From DASZGL01 sp035938875 (GTDB taxonomy: Bacteria; Chloroflexota; Dormibacteria; Aeolococcales; Aeolococcaceae): 51,588 nt of DNA. Both the position numbers and the translations under genes were made by a program. Of the stretch, positions 33,106 to 44,135 are shown piece after piece (the stretch's first letter is position 1; each line of letters begins with the position of its first letter). Location: positions 1 through 51,588 of the forward strand of contig DASZGL010000013.1 of assembly GCA_035938875.1 (NCBI GenBank), written 5' to 3'. The notes beneath the pieces were generated by a model. The model was not told where the DNA came from. It made no database searches and saw only the letters and a program-made list of their open reading frames with translations.

Positions 33106-33924
33106 GTGACGATGGACGCGCGAGGCTTTCTCGGACTGCAGCCGACGAGTGATCCCTCGCGGTGGCGCATGCCGGTGACGCGCGGCGTCTGCTCCAGCAT
33201 CGGCGCGCTCTTCGGTGGCTGTGGGCTGGCCGCGGGCGTCGAGGCGCTGGAGCAGGCCACCGGGCGGCCGCTCATCTGGGCGACGGCGCAGTTCCTCTCG
33301 TTCGCCTCGCCTCCGTCGGTGCTCGACATCCGCACCACCGAGATCGTCCGCGGTCACCAGGTGTCCCAGGCTCGCGCCGCGGTCAGCCTCGATGGCGAGG
33401 AGATCGTCACCGTGACCGCCGCGCTCGGCCGCCGCAGCTTTAGCAGCTCGGGGTCGTGGGCCGTCCGCCCCGATGTGCCGCCGCCCGAGCAGTGCCCTGC
33501 GCGCCCCCTGCGAGCCGATCACGAGGGGACGCTCGCCGACCGCGTCGAGACGCGCATCGCGGTGGGACGCCACCCCGGCACGTTCCCCGCGGCGCCGGGT
33601 GACGGTCGCGCCGCGCTCTGGCTGCGCATCCCCGAGCTCGGCGCCGGCAGCGCGGTTCTGGCCATCGCCGGCGATTACGTCCCCTTCGGCATCTCCCAGT
33701 CGCTGGGCGAGCCTGCTGGGGGCAACAGTCTCGACAACACGGTGCGCGTCGTCCATGCCGAGGCCGCCAGCGGCTGGATCCTCGCCGACGTTCGCCTCCA
33801 CGCCGTCGCCCACGGTTTCGCCCACGGACTGGTGCACCTCTGGTCGCAGGACGGCGTGCTCCTCGGCACCGCGGCCCAGTCAGCGATCGTCAGACGATGG
33901 GACAGCGAGCGGTTCCGCTCGTGA
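33106..33924 (+). CDS. Acyl-CoA thioesterase-like double-hotdog protein
   Basis: 272 aa from GTG 33106, with ATG 33112 as an alternative. Two hotdog repeats are visible: residues ~20-115 (LFGGCGLAAGVEALEQATGR, ATAQFLSF, RGHQVSQARAAVSLDG) and ~140-268 (WLRIPELG, SLDNTVRVVHAEAASGWILAD, HGLVHLWSQDGVLLGTAAQS). This is the TesB/4HBT_3 layout. It hydrolyses acyl-CoA or a similar thioester; the catalytic Asp is not certain by eye. Its 3' end overlaps the acyl-CoA ligase gene by 45 bp, convergent. Confidence 0.8.
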   Translation: MTMDARGFLGLQPTSDPSRWRMPVTRGVCSSIGALFGGCGLAAGVEALEQATGRPLIWATAQFLSFASPPSVLDIRTTEIVRGHQVSQARAAVSLDGEEIVTVTAALGRRSFSSSGSWAVRPDVPPPEQCPARPLRADHEGTLADRVETRIAVGRHPGTFPAAPGDGRAALWLRIPELGAGSAVLAIAGDYVPFGISQSLGEPAGGNSLDNTVRVVHAEAASGWILADVRLHAVAHGFAHGLVHLWSQDGVLLGTAAQSAIVRRWDSERFRS

Positions 33925-35457
33925 ACTACCGGCGCCGACCGTGCCGCCACCGCCGTGCTGCGCTTTCACCGCGTCGCGATCCACACCCCCCGCGGATGTC
34001 CGCGGCAGGGAGTCGACGATGTCGACGAAGCGCGGCTTCTTGTACGAGGCGATGCGCTCCCGGCACCAGGCGATGAGCTGGTCCGCGGTTGGCTGCTCGC
34101 CACGCACCGGCTCGACGACCGCCTTGACCGACTGACCCCACACCGGGTCGGGAACGCCGATGACGCAGGCGTCGCGTACCTTGTCGTGGGCTCGCAGGAC
34201 GATCTCCACCTCGGTGGGATAGATGTTCTCCGCTGCCGACTTGATGAGCTCGGTCTTGGGACCGATGAAGGTGATGGTGCCGTCGGCCTCGCGCCGGCCC
34301 AGGTCGTTGCACAGCCGCCAACCGCGAAGCCGTGAGCCCTCGGGTGCATCGCCGGCGTATCCGAGCATGACCAGCGGACCGCGGACGGCGATCTCCCCCG
34401 TCTGGCCGGCGGGCACGTCGTGGCCCTCGGGATCAACGATGCGCAGCTGGGCGACGTGCGAGGTGAGTCCGTGAGCGCCGGTTCCCTCGGGCGCGAGCAG
34501 ATTGAGCGTGACCAGCCCACTCGCCTCGGTCTGACCGTATCCCGCGGGTATGCCCTTGCTGCGTGAGGTCATCCGCGTCCATTCCTCGAACTCCGGAGTC
34601 CCCGTCATACCCGGGGTGCGCAGCGACGAGAGGTCGTAGCCGTGGTTTCGCGCCGCCTCGACGACATCGGGGATGGACGGCGGCAGGATCATCGCCGAGG
34701 TCACTCGCTCCTCGTGGATGAGTCGAGCGGTCTCCTCGCCCTCGACCCGCGGCAGCATGACGTTCTTGCCGCCGACGTGGAGATGGGCGAAGAGGAACAT
34801 CGTCCCGGCGATGTGGAACAGCGGGCCGGTATTGAGGTAGCCGTCGTCGGGGGTGAGACCCTGGGCGATGATCTGCGCCAGGTTCTGGGCGAGCAGGCCG
34901 CGATGGGTGAGCTGCGCACCCTTGGGTGCACCTTCGAAGGCTGCGGTGTACATGCGCACCGCGCAGCCCTCATCGTCGACGTCGACGCCGGGGTCGTCCG
35001 CGTCCGCTGCGGCGAGCCGAGATGGCAAGCCGTTCGGGCCATCATCGTCCAGATCGATCCAGGTCGCCTGGCTCGCCGCGCCCGTAGCCCGCGCCGCGTG
35101 GATCACGTCCCCGATCTCCCGCCGCTGGCTGATCACCACCTTCGGCGCCGCGTCGCCGAGCAGGCGGATCAGCTCCGCGCTGCTGGAGCGCCAGTTGAGC
35201 GGCACGAACGTCGCTCCCAGCGCGGCGCTGCCGAAGAGCGCCTCGAGGTAGCGGTGACAGTTCTGGGCGAACCAGGCGACGCGGTCTCCCTCTCCAACAC
35301 CGCAGTCGCGCAGCGCCGACGCCGCGCGCATCGACGCGTCGCGCAGCTCGGGGAACGTCAGCCGCTCACTGCCACACACGACCGCGGTGCGCAGGGGGAA
35401 GCGGCGGGCGTTCTCGCGGATGAGATCCGCCAGCGTGTAGGCCTGGGCACCTCTCAC
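33880..35457 (-). CDS. AMP-dependent acyl-CoA synthetase (FadD-like)
   Basis: 525 aa from GTG 35457; the frame upstream to 35925 is a shadow of the SDR. Visible motifs are YLNTGPLFHIAGTM, GIPAGYGQTEASGLVTLN (A5 region), FIGPKTELIKSAAENIYPTE (hinge region A8) and ERIASYKKPRFVDIVDSLP (C-terminal catalytic Lys region A10). The P-loop A3 is unusual: MYTAAFEGAPKGAQLTH instead of YTSGTTGxPKG. This form occurs in some actinobacterial FadD-type enzymes. It activates fatty or steroid-type acids as CoA thioesters. The GTGA overlap at 35454-35457 couples it to the SDR gene. Confidence 0.88.
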   Translation of the reverse strand: MRGAQAYTLADLIRENARRFPLRTAVVCGSERLTFPELRDASMRAASALRDCGVGEGDRVAWFAQNCHRYLEALFGSAALGATFVPLNWRSSSAELIRLLGDAAPKVVISQRREIGDVIHAARATGAASQATWIDLDDDGPNGLPSRLAAADADDPGVDVDDEGCAVRMYTAAFEGAPKGAQLTHRGLLAQNLAQIIAQGLTPDDGYLNTGPLFHIAGTMFLFAHLHVGGKNVMLPRVEGEETARLIHEERVTSAMILPPSIPDVVEAARNHGYDLSSLRTPGMTGTPEFEEWTRMTSRSKGIPAGYGQTEASGLVTLNLLAPEGTGAHGLTSHVAQLRIVDPEGHDVPAGQTGEIAVRGPLVMLGYAGDAPEGSRLRGWRLCNDLGRREADGTITFIGPKTELIKSAAENIYPTEVEIVLRAHDKVRDACVIGVPDPVWGQSVKAVVEPVRGEQPTADQLIAWCRERIASYKKPRFVDIVDSLPRTSAGGVDRDAVKAQHGGGGTVGAGSSRAEPLAVPSSDDR

Positions 35458-36371
35458 GTGGTCGCCCCGGTGAACTCGGCGAGCGGGTAGAACGGCGGAA
35501 CTCCGCTGCGTCCGTCGGCGAACAGCCGCGGCGCCGCCTCGCGCAACTGGGCGAGCGTCCAGCGACCGTCGGTGTCGATGTGCTCCGCGGGGGTCCATCC
35601 CTGCACGCGCTGGACGCGCCCACCCCACACGGTGAACACCTGGCCGGTGACGTGCGCGGCCGCGTCGGTGCAGAGGAAGACTACCCACGGCGACACGTTG
35701 GCGGGATCCATTGGGCCGCCGCTGGCCTGCGCTGGATCCGGCGTCTGGCTGATCAGCCGCGTGGCGGCCCGGGGAGCGATGGCGTTCACGGTCACCGCAT
35801 AGCGCTCCAGCTCGCGGGCCATCACCACCGTCATGGCCGCGATCCCCGCCTTCGCGGCGGCGTAGTTGATCTGGCCCGCGTTGCCAAAAAGTCCCGACTC
35901 GCTCGCGGTGTTGACGATGCGCCAACTCCCCGTCTCCCCGGCCTTGCTGCGCTCGCGCCAGTGCGCCGCCGCTGCCCGGGCGAGGTAGAAGTGGCCATAC
36001 AGGTGCACCTTGAGCACCGCGTCGAAGTCGGCGTCGTCGAGATTGAACGACATGCGGTCGCGGAGGATGCCGGCGTTGTTGACGAGGATGTCGAGGCGTC
36101 CGTACTCGCGCAGCGCTGCCTGGACCAGCCCGGCCGCCGCAGACGAGTCGGTGACGCTGGCGCCGTCGGCGATCGCCCGGCCGCCGGTGGAGCGGATCGC
36201 CGACGCCACCTCCTCCGCCGGACCTGCCTCGCCGCCGGTCCCGTCGGTGGCCCCGCCGAGGTCGTTGACCACCACCGCGGCGCCCTCCGCGGCCAGCGCC
36301 AGCGCGTGCTCACGGCCAAGACCACGACCGGCTCCGGTGACCACCGCCACCCTGCCGTCAAGCTCCCCCAT
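35454..36371 (-). CDS. Short-chain dehydrogenase/reductase (17beta-HSD4-like)
   Basis: 305 aa from ATG 36371, with the strong ribosome site GGAGGAGA 5-12 nt upstream. The frame to 36521 is not used. The cofactor motif is VVTGAGRGLGREHALALA, followed by NDLGG, which fits NAD(H) preference. LVNNAGILRD, the catalytic Ser in VNTASESGLFG and Tyr/Lys in INYAAAKAG are all present. The N-terminal part resembles multifunctional (3R)-hydroxyacyl-CoA dehydrogenases of peroxisomal type. In context with acyl-CoA ligase, a beta-oxidation role is likely. Confidence 0.9.
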   Translation of the reverse strand: MGELDGRVAVVTGAGRGLGREHALALAAEGAAVVVNDLGGATDGTGGEAGPAEEVASAIRSTGGRAIADGASVTDSSAAAGLVQAALREYGRLDILVNNAGILRDRMSFNLDDADFDAVLKVHLYGHFYLARAAAAHWRERSKAGETGSWRIVNTASESGLFGNAGQINYAAAKAGIAAMTVVMARELERYAVTVNAIAPRAATRLISQTPDPAQASGGPMDPANVSPWVVFLCTDAAAHVTGQVFTVWGGRVQRVQGWTPAEHIDTDGRWTLAQLREAAPRLFADGRSGVPPFYPLAEFTGATT

Positions 36372-36469
36372 GAATAATCTCCTCCAACCCTCGGTGACAG
36401 GCGCCCATGGTGGCAGACGGCGTTGCCCCGGCGGAGCCGAGCACGATGGCGGCCGTCGAGTGCGGCCGA

Positions 36470-37534
36470 TCAGCCGCGCAGGCCGGCGACGCCTGACGCG
36501 GAGGCGCGCTCGAGGGCCCAATTGACCATCGCTGGGACACGCGGACCCATCTGCTCGAAACCCTCACCAAGCGTCATGCCCATGAGAAACCGGGCGTGGA
36601 TCCCCTCGGCGATGATCGCCAGTTTGTAGTAGCCGAGCGCGACGTACCACTCCAGCGAACTGAGGTCGCGCCCGGTGCGCTCACCGTAGGCGCCGACCAG
36701 CTCGGCACGGGTCATGAACCCGGGCTGCGCCGTCAGCGCTGCCAAGGCGAGGCCGCCGACCAGCTCAGGGGGGTCGGTGCGGTCGGCCCAGTAGACGAGG
36801 AGCAGACCGACGTCGGCGAGCGGATCACCGAGTGTGCACATCTCCCAGTCGAGGATCGCAGCGATGCGCGCGGGATCGTCCGCTGAGAGCATGGTGTTGT
36901 CGAGCCGGTAGTCGCCATGGACGATGCCGGCACCCTGTGACTCCGGCATTCCGGCGACAAGACGGCGTTTCAGCTCTTCGATCTCGGGCAGGTCGCGAGT
37001 CTTGGACAGCTCCCACTGCTGCCACCAGCGCCGCACCTGGCGCTCGAGAAATCCCGCGGGGCGCCCGAAATCGCCGAGGCCGACAGCCTCGGGATCGATT
37101 GCGTGCAGGTCGGCGAGGGTGCTGATCAGGACGCTTGACATCGCCCAGCGCGTCCTGTCGTCGTCGGGATATGCGTCGGGCAGGCGATCGCGAACGATGT
37201 GTCCCTGGACTCGTTCCATCACGTAAAACGGTGCACCGAGGACGTCGCTGTCCGCGCACAGCAGGAACGTCTCGGGCACCGGGATCGACGTCGGACCGAG
37301 TGCGGTGATGACGCGGTATTCGCGAGCCATGTCGTGCGCCGTGGGCAGCACGTGGGCGAGCGGTGGACGGCGCAGCACCCAGTCGCGCTCGCCATCGCTG
37401 ATGACGTAGGTCAGGTTCGAACGTCCACCGGCGATGAGCGACGCCTGCAGCGGTCCGGCGAGGCCGCCGACATGAGGCCCGAGAACGCGAGCCACGGCGA
37501 GGGGGTCGATGCCCTGGGGAACCGGCTGGTCCAT
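36470..37534 (-). CDS. APH/ChoK-type phosphotransferase (ACAD10/11 kinase-like)
   Basis: 354 aa. The Brenner motif is GIVHGDYRLDNTML (catalytic Asp and Asn) and the metal motif is AAILDWEMCTLGDPLADVG. GGRSNLTYVISDGERDWVLRRPP is the nucleotide-binding loop. This DYRLDN/DWEM pattern is typical of the group fused to acyl-CoA dehydrogenases in eukaryotic ACAD10/11 and standing alone in bacterial lipid clusters. It phosphorylates a hydroxyl, possibly a hydroxyacyl-CoA; it is not expected to be an antibiotic resistance enzyme. It lies 98 bp upstream of the SDR on the same strand. Confidence 0.87.
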   Translation of the reverse strand: MDQPVPQGIDPLAVARVLGPHVGGLAGPLQASLIAGGRSNLTYVISDGERDWVLRRPPLAHVLPTAHDMAREYRVITALGPTSIPVPETFLLCADSDVLGAPFYVMERVQGHIVRDRLPDAYPDDDRTRWAMSSVLISTLADLHAIDPEAVGLGDFGRPAGFLERQVRRWWQQWELSKTRDLPEIEELKRRLVAGMPESQGAGIVHGDYRLDNTMLSADDPARIAAILDWEMCTLGDPLADVGLLLVYWADRTDPPELVGGLALAALTAQPGFMTRAELVGAYGERTGRDLSSLEWYVALGYYKLAIIAEGIHARFLMGMTLGEGFEQMGPRVPAMVNWALERASASGVAGLRG

Positions 37535-37633
37535 TGGGCGCTAAGGGTGCCCGATCGGCGGCGACGAAGGCAAAAGCGGGTCCGCTGCGTCCTACACTGC
37601 GCCCGTTCGGAGGAGGACGAGGAGGGTAGACGC

Positions 37634-38460
37634 GTGCAGGCCGAGGGAATCGCCGTGGTCACCGGCGCCAGTCGCGGCATCGGCCGGGCCACTGCGCTGG
37701 CGCTCGCCAGGGCCGGTTTCGACGTGGTGGCGACGATGCGCGACCCGTCGGCGGGCTCCGCGCTCGTCGACGACGCCGCCGCCCAAAGCTCTCGCGGCTC
37801 ATTGCGCGTCGATCGACTCGACGTCACCGACACAGACAGCATTCGCCTGCCGGACAGTCTGCGAGTTCTGGTCAACAACGCGGGAATCGAGGGCGATCAT
37901 CCCCCCCTGGAGACGACGCCGCTGGCGATGTGGCGAGAGCTCGTCGAGACCAACCTCATCGGGGTCATCGAGGTGACCCGCCGGGCCATTCCGCTCATGC
38001 GTGCCGCGGGCGGCGGGGTCATCTGCAACATCACCTCGTCGTCGATCCTGGCGCCGATGCCGTTCTTCGCGCCCTACCGCGCCACCAAGGCGGCGGTGAG
38101 CGCCCTCGGCGAGTCGCTGCGGACCGAACTGGCCCCATTCGGCATTCGCATCGTCGAGATCATGCCCGGTCCGATCGACACCGACATGTACGCCGACTCG
38201 GAGCGGCCGCTGGCGGCGATCGACGATCCCGCCTATCGCCAACTGGCCGAACACGTCAATGCGCTGAAGGCGCACTCGCGGGCGATGCTCACCCCGGTGG
38301 AGGACGCGGCAGCCGCCATCGTTGCCGCGATCCTCGACGATGGAGGCCCGTTGCGTCACGGCTGCGACCCGCTGAGCGTCGGCCTGCTCGAGCAGTGGCG
38401 GCGAGTCTCTGACGAGGAGCTGATGTCCGGATACGTCAGCAGCTTCACCGTGCCGCAACG

Positions 38461-38464
<4 letters not shown>
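37634..38464 (+). CDS. Short-chain dehydrogenase/reductase
   Basis: 276 aa from GTG 37634, after an extended purine-rich stretch GGAGGAGGACGAGGAGGG. The frame runs open to 37199 but overlaps the divergent kinase gene. The cofactor motif is VTGASRGIGRATALALA, with ATMRDP fitting NADPH preference. Active-site residues are in NITSSSILAPMPFF (Ser) and YRATKAAVSAL (Tyr, Lys). MPGPIDTDMY is typical of the classical SDR group. It is first of a compact plus-strand operon and overlaps the GH15 gene by 4 nt (ATGA). A TACACT at 37593-37598 is a possible -10. Confidence 0.9.
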
Positions 38465-40283
<1,819 letters not shown>

Positions 40284-40287
<4 letters not shown>

Positions 40288-41093
40288 GCAGACGGCGGCG
40301 GGCATTTCTCGAATGGCCGGGACCGATCCCCTTCGCCCATCGAGGCGGCGCCGGCGACCATCCCGAGAACACCCTGCCGGCCTTCGCCGCGGCGGTGGCC
40401 ATCGGCTACCACCACCTCGAGACCGACGTCCACGTCAGCCGCGACGGCGTCGTCTTCGCATTTCACGACGACGCCCTGGACCGGGTGACCGACCGGCGCG
40501 GTCGCATCGAGGACCTCACTGCTGCCGAGATCGACGAGGCCGATGCGGGCTACACATTCACGGCCGACGCGGGCGCAACATTCCCCTGGCGCGGCCAGGG
40601 CATCAGGGTGCCAAGGTTCGAGGACGTCCTGGGCCGCTGGCCGAGCGTTCGGGTCAACATCGACCCCAAGACCGACACCGTGGTCGACCCGCTGATGGGC
40701 GTCCTGCGCCGCATGGACGCCTTCGACCGCGTGTGCATCGGCGCCTTCTCCGACTCCCGCCTACGCCGCGTGCGCCGCCTCGCGCGAGGCGGCGTCTGCA
40801 CCTCGATGGGACCGCGGGCGGTCACCGCGGCACGACTGGCGGCGTGGCTGCGATTCATGCCGCGGCTCGGCGCCGACTGCCTTCAGATCCCGGTCAGCCA
40901 CGGTAGAGTGCGGCTCGCCGAGCCTGGATTGGTCCAAGCCGCGCACCGCTCTGGGCTGCAGGTGCACGTCTGGACGGTGGACAGTGAGGCGGAGATGGAC
41001 GCGCTCCTCGACATGGGCGTCGACGGGCTGATGACCGACGCTCCGGCTGTGCTGCGCAACGTTCTCGAACGCCGCCGGCAGTGGCATGGCTGA
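40284..41093 (+). CDS. Glycerophosphodiester phosphodiesterase
   Basis: 269 aa. Catalytic motif: FAHRGGAGDHPENTL (H19, R20, E28), LETDVHVSRDG (E46, D48 metal ligands) and FAFHDDALDRVTD (H61). VRVNIDPK and VHVWTVDSEAEMDALLDMG are the later barrel strands. No signal peptide, so it is cytoplasmic and UgpQ-like. It splits glycerophosphodiesters to glycerol-3-phosphate and an alcohol. Start overlaps the GH15 stop (ATGA); end overlaps the amidase start by 8 bp. Confidence 0.92.
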
Positions 41094-42522
41094 CGACCTG
41101 GCGTTTCTCGATGCCACCGCCCAGGCGGAGATGGTGCGGCGGGGTGAGGTCTCGCCGCGCGAGCTCGTCGACGCGGCCATCGCGCGCATCGAGCGCCTCA
41201 ACCCCCAGCTCAACGCCGTGATCCACACGCTCTTCGACAAGGCGCAGGCCGCTGCCGACCATGCACCTGCAGGGCCGTTTCGCGGCGTTCCCTACATCCT
41301 CAAGGACGGTCTCAGTCACTCCGCGGGTGACCCGCACCACGAGGGGATGCGCTTCCTTCGCGACGCGAACTGGGTCGAGCCCGAGGACACCTTTGTCGTG
41401 GCGCGCCTGCGCGCCGCGGGGTTCATCTTCTGCGGCAAGTCGAATCTGCCCGAGCTGGCCACGGCGAACACCACCGAGCCGCTCGCCTACGGGCCCACGC
41501 ACAACCCCTGGGATCTCGCGCGATCGCCGAGCGGCTCGAGCGGTGGCTCGGCCGCCGCGGTCGCGTCCGGTATGGTCGCCGCCGCGCACGGCACCGACAT
41601 GGGGGGCTCGATCCGCACGCCGGCGAGCTGCTGCGGCCTTGTCGGGCTGAAGCCTTCCCGAGGACGCAGCTCGCTTGGTCCCGACCATGGCGAATACTGG
41701 GGACCGGTGACCCATCAGCACGCGCTGACCCGCACCGTCCGCGACTGCGCCGCGATCCTCGACGTCATCTGCGGCGCGAGTCCAGGTGATCCCTACACGG
41801 CGCCGCCGCCATCACGTCCTTTCGCCGCCGAGGTGGGTGCCGACCCCGGTGGGCTGCGAGTGGCCGTGCGCACCATGCGTTTCGGTGGTGGCGCCGACTC
41901 GCATCCCGACTGCGTCGCCGCGGTGTCGGCGACGGCGCAACGCCTCCAGTCGCTCGGGCATCGAGTCGGCTGGGCCTCCATCGACGCCCTCGACGACCCC
42001 GCGGGCACCCAGGGGTTCGTCACCGTTCTCTCCTCCGCCGTCGCTCGCGACCTCGATCGCTGGGGTGCCCGCGTCGGCCGAGAGATCACCGAGGCAGACG
42101 TCGAGCCGCTCAACTGGCTGATGGCGTCAGGCGGGCGGGCGATCACCGCGGTGCAGTACGTCGAAGCCCTGGAGACGATGCAGGCGTACGCGCGCAAGGT
42201 GGCCGCGGCGATGAGCGGTTTCGACATCCTGGTCACGCCAACGCTGCCCGAGCCACCGTTCCCCCTCGGCGAGCTGCGCGGCGACGCACCCGACCTTTTC
42301 GCGGTGCTCGCCCGCATGGGCGACCTGGCGACGTTCACCGTCCCCTTCAACATCACCGGTCAGCCGGCGGTCTCGCTGCCGGTGCACTGGAACGACGATG
42401 GATTGCCCATCGGTGTGCAACTCGTCGCCCATTACGGTCGCGAGGATCTCCTGCTCCGGGTTGCGGCACAGCTGGAGGAGGCGGTGGGATGGACATCGAG
42501 GCGGCCGGCGGTCCACGCGTAG
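41086..42522 (+). CDS. Amidase signature family hydrolase
   Basis: 478 aa. The Ser-cisSer-Lys triad is K73 (YILKDG), S151 (PSGSSGGSAAAVASG) and S175 (GTDMGGSIRTPASCCG); the 24-residue spacing of the two Ser is exact for the family. LVGLKPSRGR follows. The C-terminal FNITGQPAVSLPVHW is the usual ending. The lack of GatA-specific context (no gatB or gatC nearby) argues for a catabolic amidase. The substrate is unknown. It is last in the SDR/GH15/GDPD/amidase operon. Confidence 0.9.
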   Translation: MADDLAFLDATAQAEMVRRGEVSPRELVDAAIARIERLNPQLNAVIHTLFDKAQAAADHAPAGPFRGVPYILKDGLSHSAGDPHHEGMRFLRDANWVEPEDTFVVARLRAAGFIFCGKSNLPELATANTTEPLAYGPTHNPWDLARSPSGSSGGSAAAVASGMVAAAHGTDMGGSIRTPASCCGLVGLKPSRGRSSLGPDHGEYWGPVTHQHALTRTVRDCAAILDVICGASPGDPYTAPPPSRPFAAEVGADPGGLRVAVRTMRFGGGADSHPDCVAAVSATAQRLQSLGHRVGWASIDALDDPAGTQGFVTVLSSAVARDLDRWGARVGREITEADVEPLNWLMASGGRAITAVQYVEALETMQAYARKVAAAMSGFDILVTPTLPEPPFPLGELRGDAPDLFAVLARMGDLATFTVPFNITGQPAVSLPVHWNDDGLPIGVQLVAHYGREDLLLRVAAQLEEAVGWTSRRPAVHA

Positions 42523-42577
42523 GCAAGGCACACGGTCCAGCGCGCGCGCAAGGTCTGCGCCACCAAGCGCGTCATCA

Positions 42578-42611
42578 GGAGCGACACCACCTCTGCCACT
42601 GAGGTCGCTCC
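42578..42611 (+). promoter_or_regulatory. 8-bp hairpin ending at the start codon of the secreted hydrolase
   Basis: GGAGCGAC (42578-42585) pairs perfectly with GTCGCTCC (42604-42611) around an 18-nt loop. The TTG start of the next gene follows at once. It may terminate the upstream operon or mask translation of the hydrolase. There is no U-tract. Confidence 0.45.
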
Positions 42612-44024
42612 TTGCCTGGCCGCCTGCGGGTTGCCGTACCTTTCGCTGCGCTCGTCGCCACGCTGCCACTGCTGGCTCTGCCCAAACCTGTCCACGCTGA
42701 CCAGGTCAGCGCGTTCGCCGCTGCGGTGAGCGCGATCGAGGGCCTCTCCTACCAGCCCGCCTACACACCAACCGGGGTCGACAGCGCGTTCGCGGCCAAC
42801 GCCGTTCCCGTGGTCAACACCCCTGCGGCGTACGACTACACGGGCGGCTCGGTGCCGGGGAGCGATCCCACCGGTGCCACCGACGCACCGCCGTGGCCGC
42901 CATCGTTCATCCCCACGACGATCACCTCGACCGACGGCGCCAAGCTCGAGGGAATGGTGGCCATACACACCGGGTCACACCCGGGTGTCGTCGTAGTCCA
43001 CGGGTTCAACACCAACGGAAAGGAGTCGATCGTCCGCTGGGCGGCGATGCTCGCCGCCAACGGTTACGACGTGGCCGCGTTCGACCAGCGCGACTTCAAA
43101 GCCGAGTACACCAATAACGAGGGATACCCCAATCAGAGGCAGACGTTCGGCTGGAAGGAGGCCGAAGACGTCGTCACCGCTGGGACCTGGTTGAGTCAGC
43201 AACCCGGCGTAACCGGTGTCGGCGTGGTGGGTTTCAGCGAGGGCGCGCAGAACACCGTGCTCGCCGTCAGTCGCGACACCAACCATGTCTTCAGTGCGGC
43301 GATCACATTCAGCGCGCCCGCCGACCAGGACAGCCAGATCTACAGCACCGCCGTGCCGGCCAACTGCCAGACACCGAACTGCAGCTATCCGACCACCGAC
43401 GCCCTGATCTCGCTGGTGGTGCCGCCGAACTCCTACGCAGACCCCTGCCCGGTGCTCACCGACGCCGCAACCAAGTACGGGACGACCGCCTACCAGATCC
43501 TCGCCAACGAGACGGCGATGCACGCCCAGACCGCAGCGACCCTCCCGTTGCTCAACTTCTACGCCGCAGATGATTCGCTCGTCGCGCCGTTCAACGCGAC
43601 GTATATGGCGGCCTACGAACAGGGCAATCCCCTGCAGCGGACCATCGAGATCCAGCACGGCGAGCACGCCTATTTCTTCGACCGCTGGTGGCAGCAGCAG
43701 GCGATCCTGACCTACTTCCACGACCTGCTCCCCGGCGATCCGTCGGTGACTGCGACGCCGACGGTGAACCAGACCGTTGGGGGCGCAGCCCTTTCCCTCC
43801 AGGAGGTGAGCATCAGCGCGGCGACTCGCAGCGCCGTCGATGCGCAGCTCTCGCCCTACGTCTGCGACACGTCGAAGCCGGCTCCCGGCATGCAGAGCGC
43901 GCAACCGAACCCCGTCTTCAGCGCCGGCGCACCGTTGAGGCTAGCGCTCTCCGGTGTGGTCGCGCTTCTCGGCGGCGCCGTCGTCTATCGCCGGCGTCGC
44001 GACAGGGTGCCCCGCGCCGGCTGA
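42612..44024 (+). CDS. Secreted alpha/beta-hydrolase with C-terminal membrane anchor
   Basis: 470 aa from TTG 42612. A signal peptide (VAVPFAALVATLPLLAL, then VHADQ) starts the protein. The hydrolase fold has VVVVHGFNTNGK (oxyanion region), the nucleophile S209 in GVVGFSEGAQNT, an Asp in FYAADDSLVAP and the His in IQHGEHAYFF. Several Cys (ANCQTPNC) suggest disulfides outside the cell. The tail is a hydrophobic helix (LALSGVVALLGGAVVY) followed by RRRRDRVPRAG, like the tail of the propeller protein at 914-2485. It is likely a surface esterase or acylhydrolase. No Shine-Dalgarno is visible, and a hairpin abuts the start. Confidence 0.82.
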   Translation: MPGRLRVAVPFAALVATLPLLALPKPVHADQVSAFAAAVSAIEGLSYQPAYTPTGVDSAFAANAVPVVNTPAAYDYTGGSVPGSDPTGATDAPPWPPSFIPTTITSTDGAKLEGMVAIHTGSHPGVVVVHGFNTNGKESIVRWAAMLAANGYDVAAFDQRDFKAEYTNNEGYPNQRQTFGWKEAEDVVTAGTWLSQQPGVTGVGVVGFSEGAQNTVLAVSRDTNHVFSAAITFSAPADQDSQIYSTAVPANCQTPNCSYPTTDALISLVVPPNSYADPCPVLTDAATKYGTTAYQILANETAMHAQTAATLPLLNFYAADDSLVAPFNATYMAAYEQGNPLQRTIEIQHGEHAYFFDRWWQQQAILTYFHDLLPGDPSVTATPTVNQTVGGAALSLQEVSISAATRSAVDAQLSPYVCDTSKPAPGMQSAQPNPVFSAGAPLRLALSGVVALLGGAVVYRRRRDRVPRAG

Positions 44025-44102
44025 CTCAGGGCATCGCGCCCCGCTCGGGGGCCGATCGCGTGGCCGGGCGGCATATTGGCGATTCCTCCGCCGGGCGAAC
44101 CC

Positions 44103-44132
44103 TTGACTTCAGGTATATGTTTGTCGTACAAA
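44103..44132 (+). promoter_or_regulatory. Promoter of the TetR gene
   Basis: TTGACT (44103-44108) and TACAAA (44127-44132), 18-bp spacing. The -10 lies inside the operator palindrome. The second ATG of the gene (44140) is 8 nt after the -10, the same geometry as in the HxlR promoter, which suggests a leaderless mRNA. Confidence 0.45.
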
Positions 44133-44135
44133 CAT
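44117..44135. promoter_or_regulatory. TetR operator palindrome
   Basis: ATGTTTGT (44117-44124), CGT, ACAAACAT (44128-44135): perfect 8-bp arms, AT-rich against its surroundings. It overlaps the -10 and the first ATG of the tetR-like gene, as expected for an autorepressor. Confidence 0.75.

Noticed and set aside
33880..35925. Longer acyl-CoA ligase with 156 extra N-terminal residues
   Set aside because: The extra part is a shadow of the SDR gene; GTG 35457 gives a normal family N-terminus and a GTGA junction.
36470..37534. Antibiotic-resistance aminoglycoside phosphotransferase
   Set aside because: The DYRLDN/DWEM pattern and the lipid-gene context fit the ACAD10/11-type kinase group instead.
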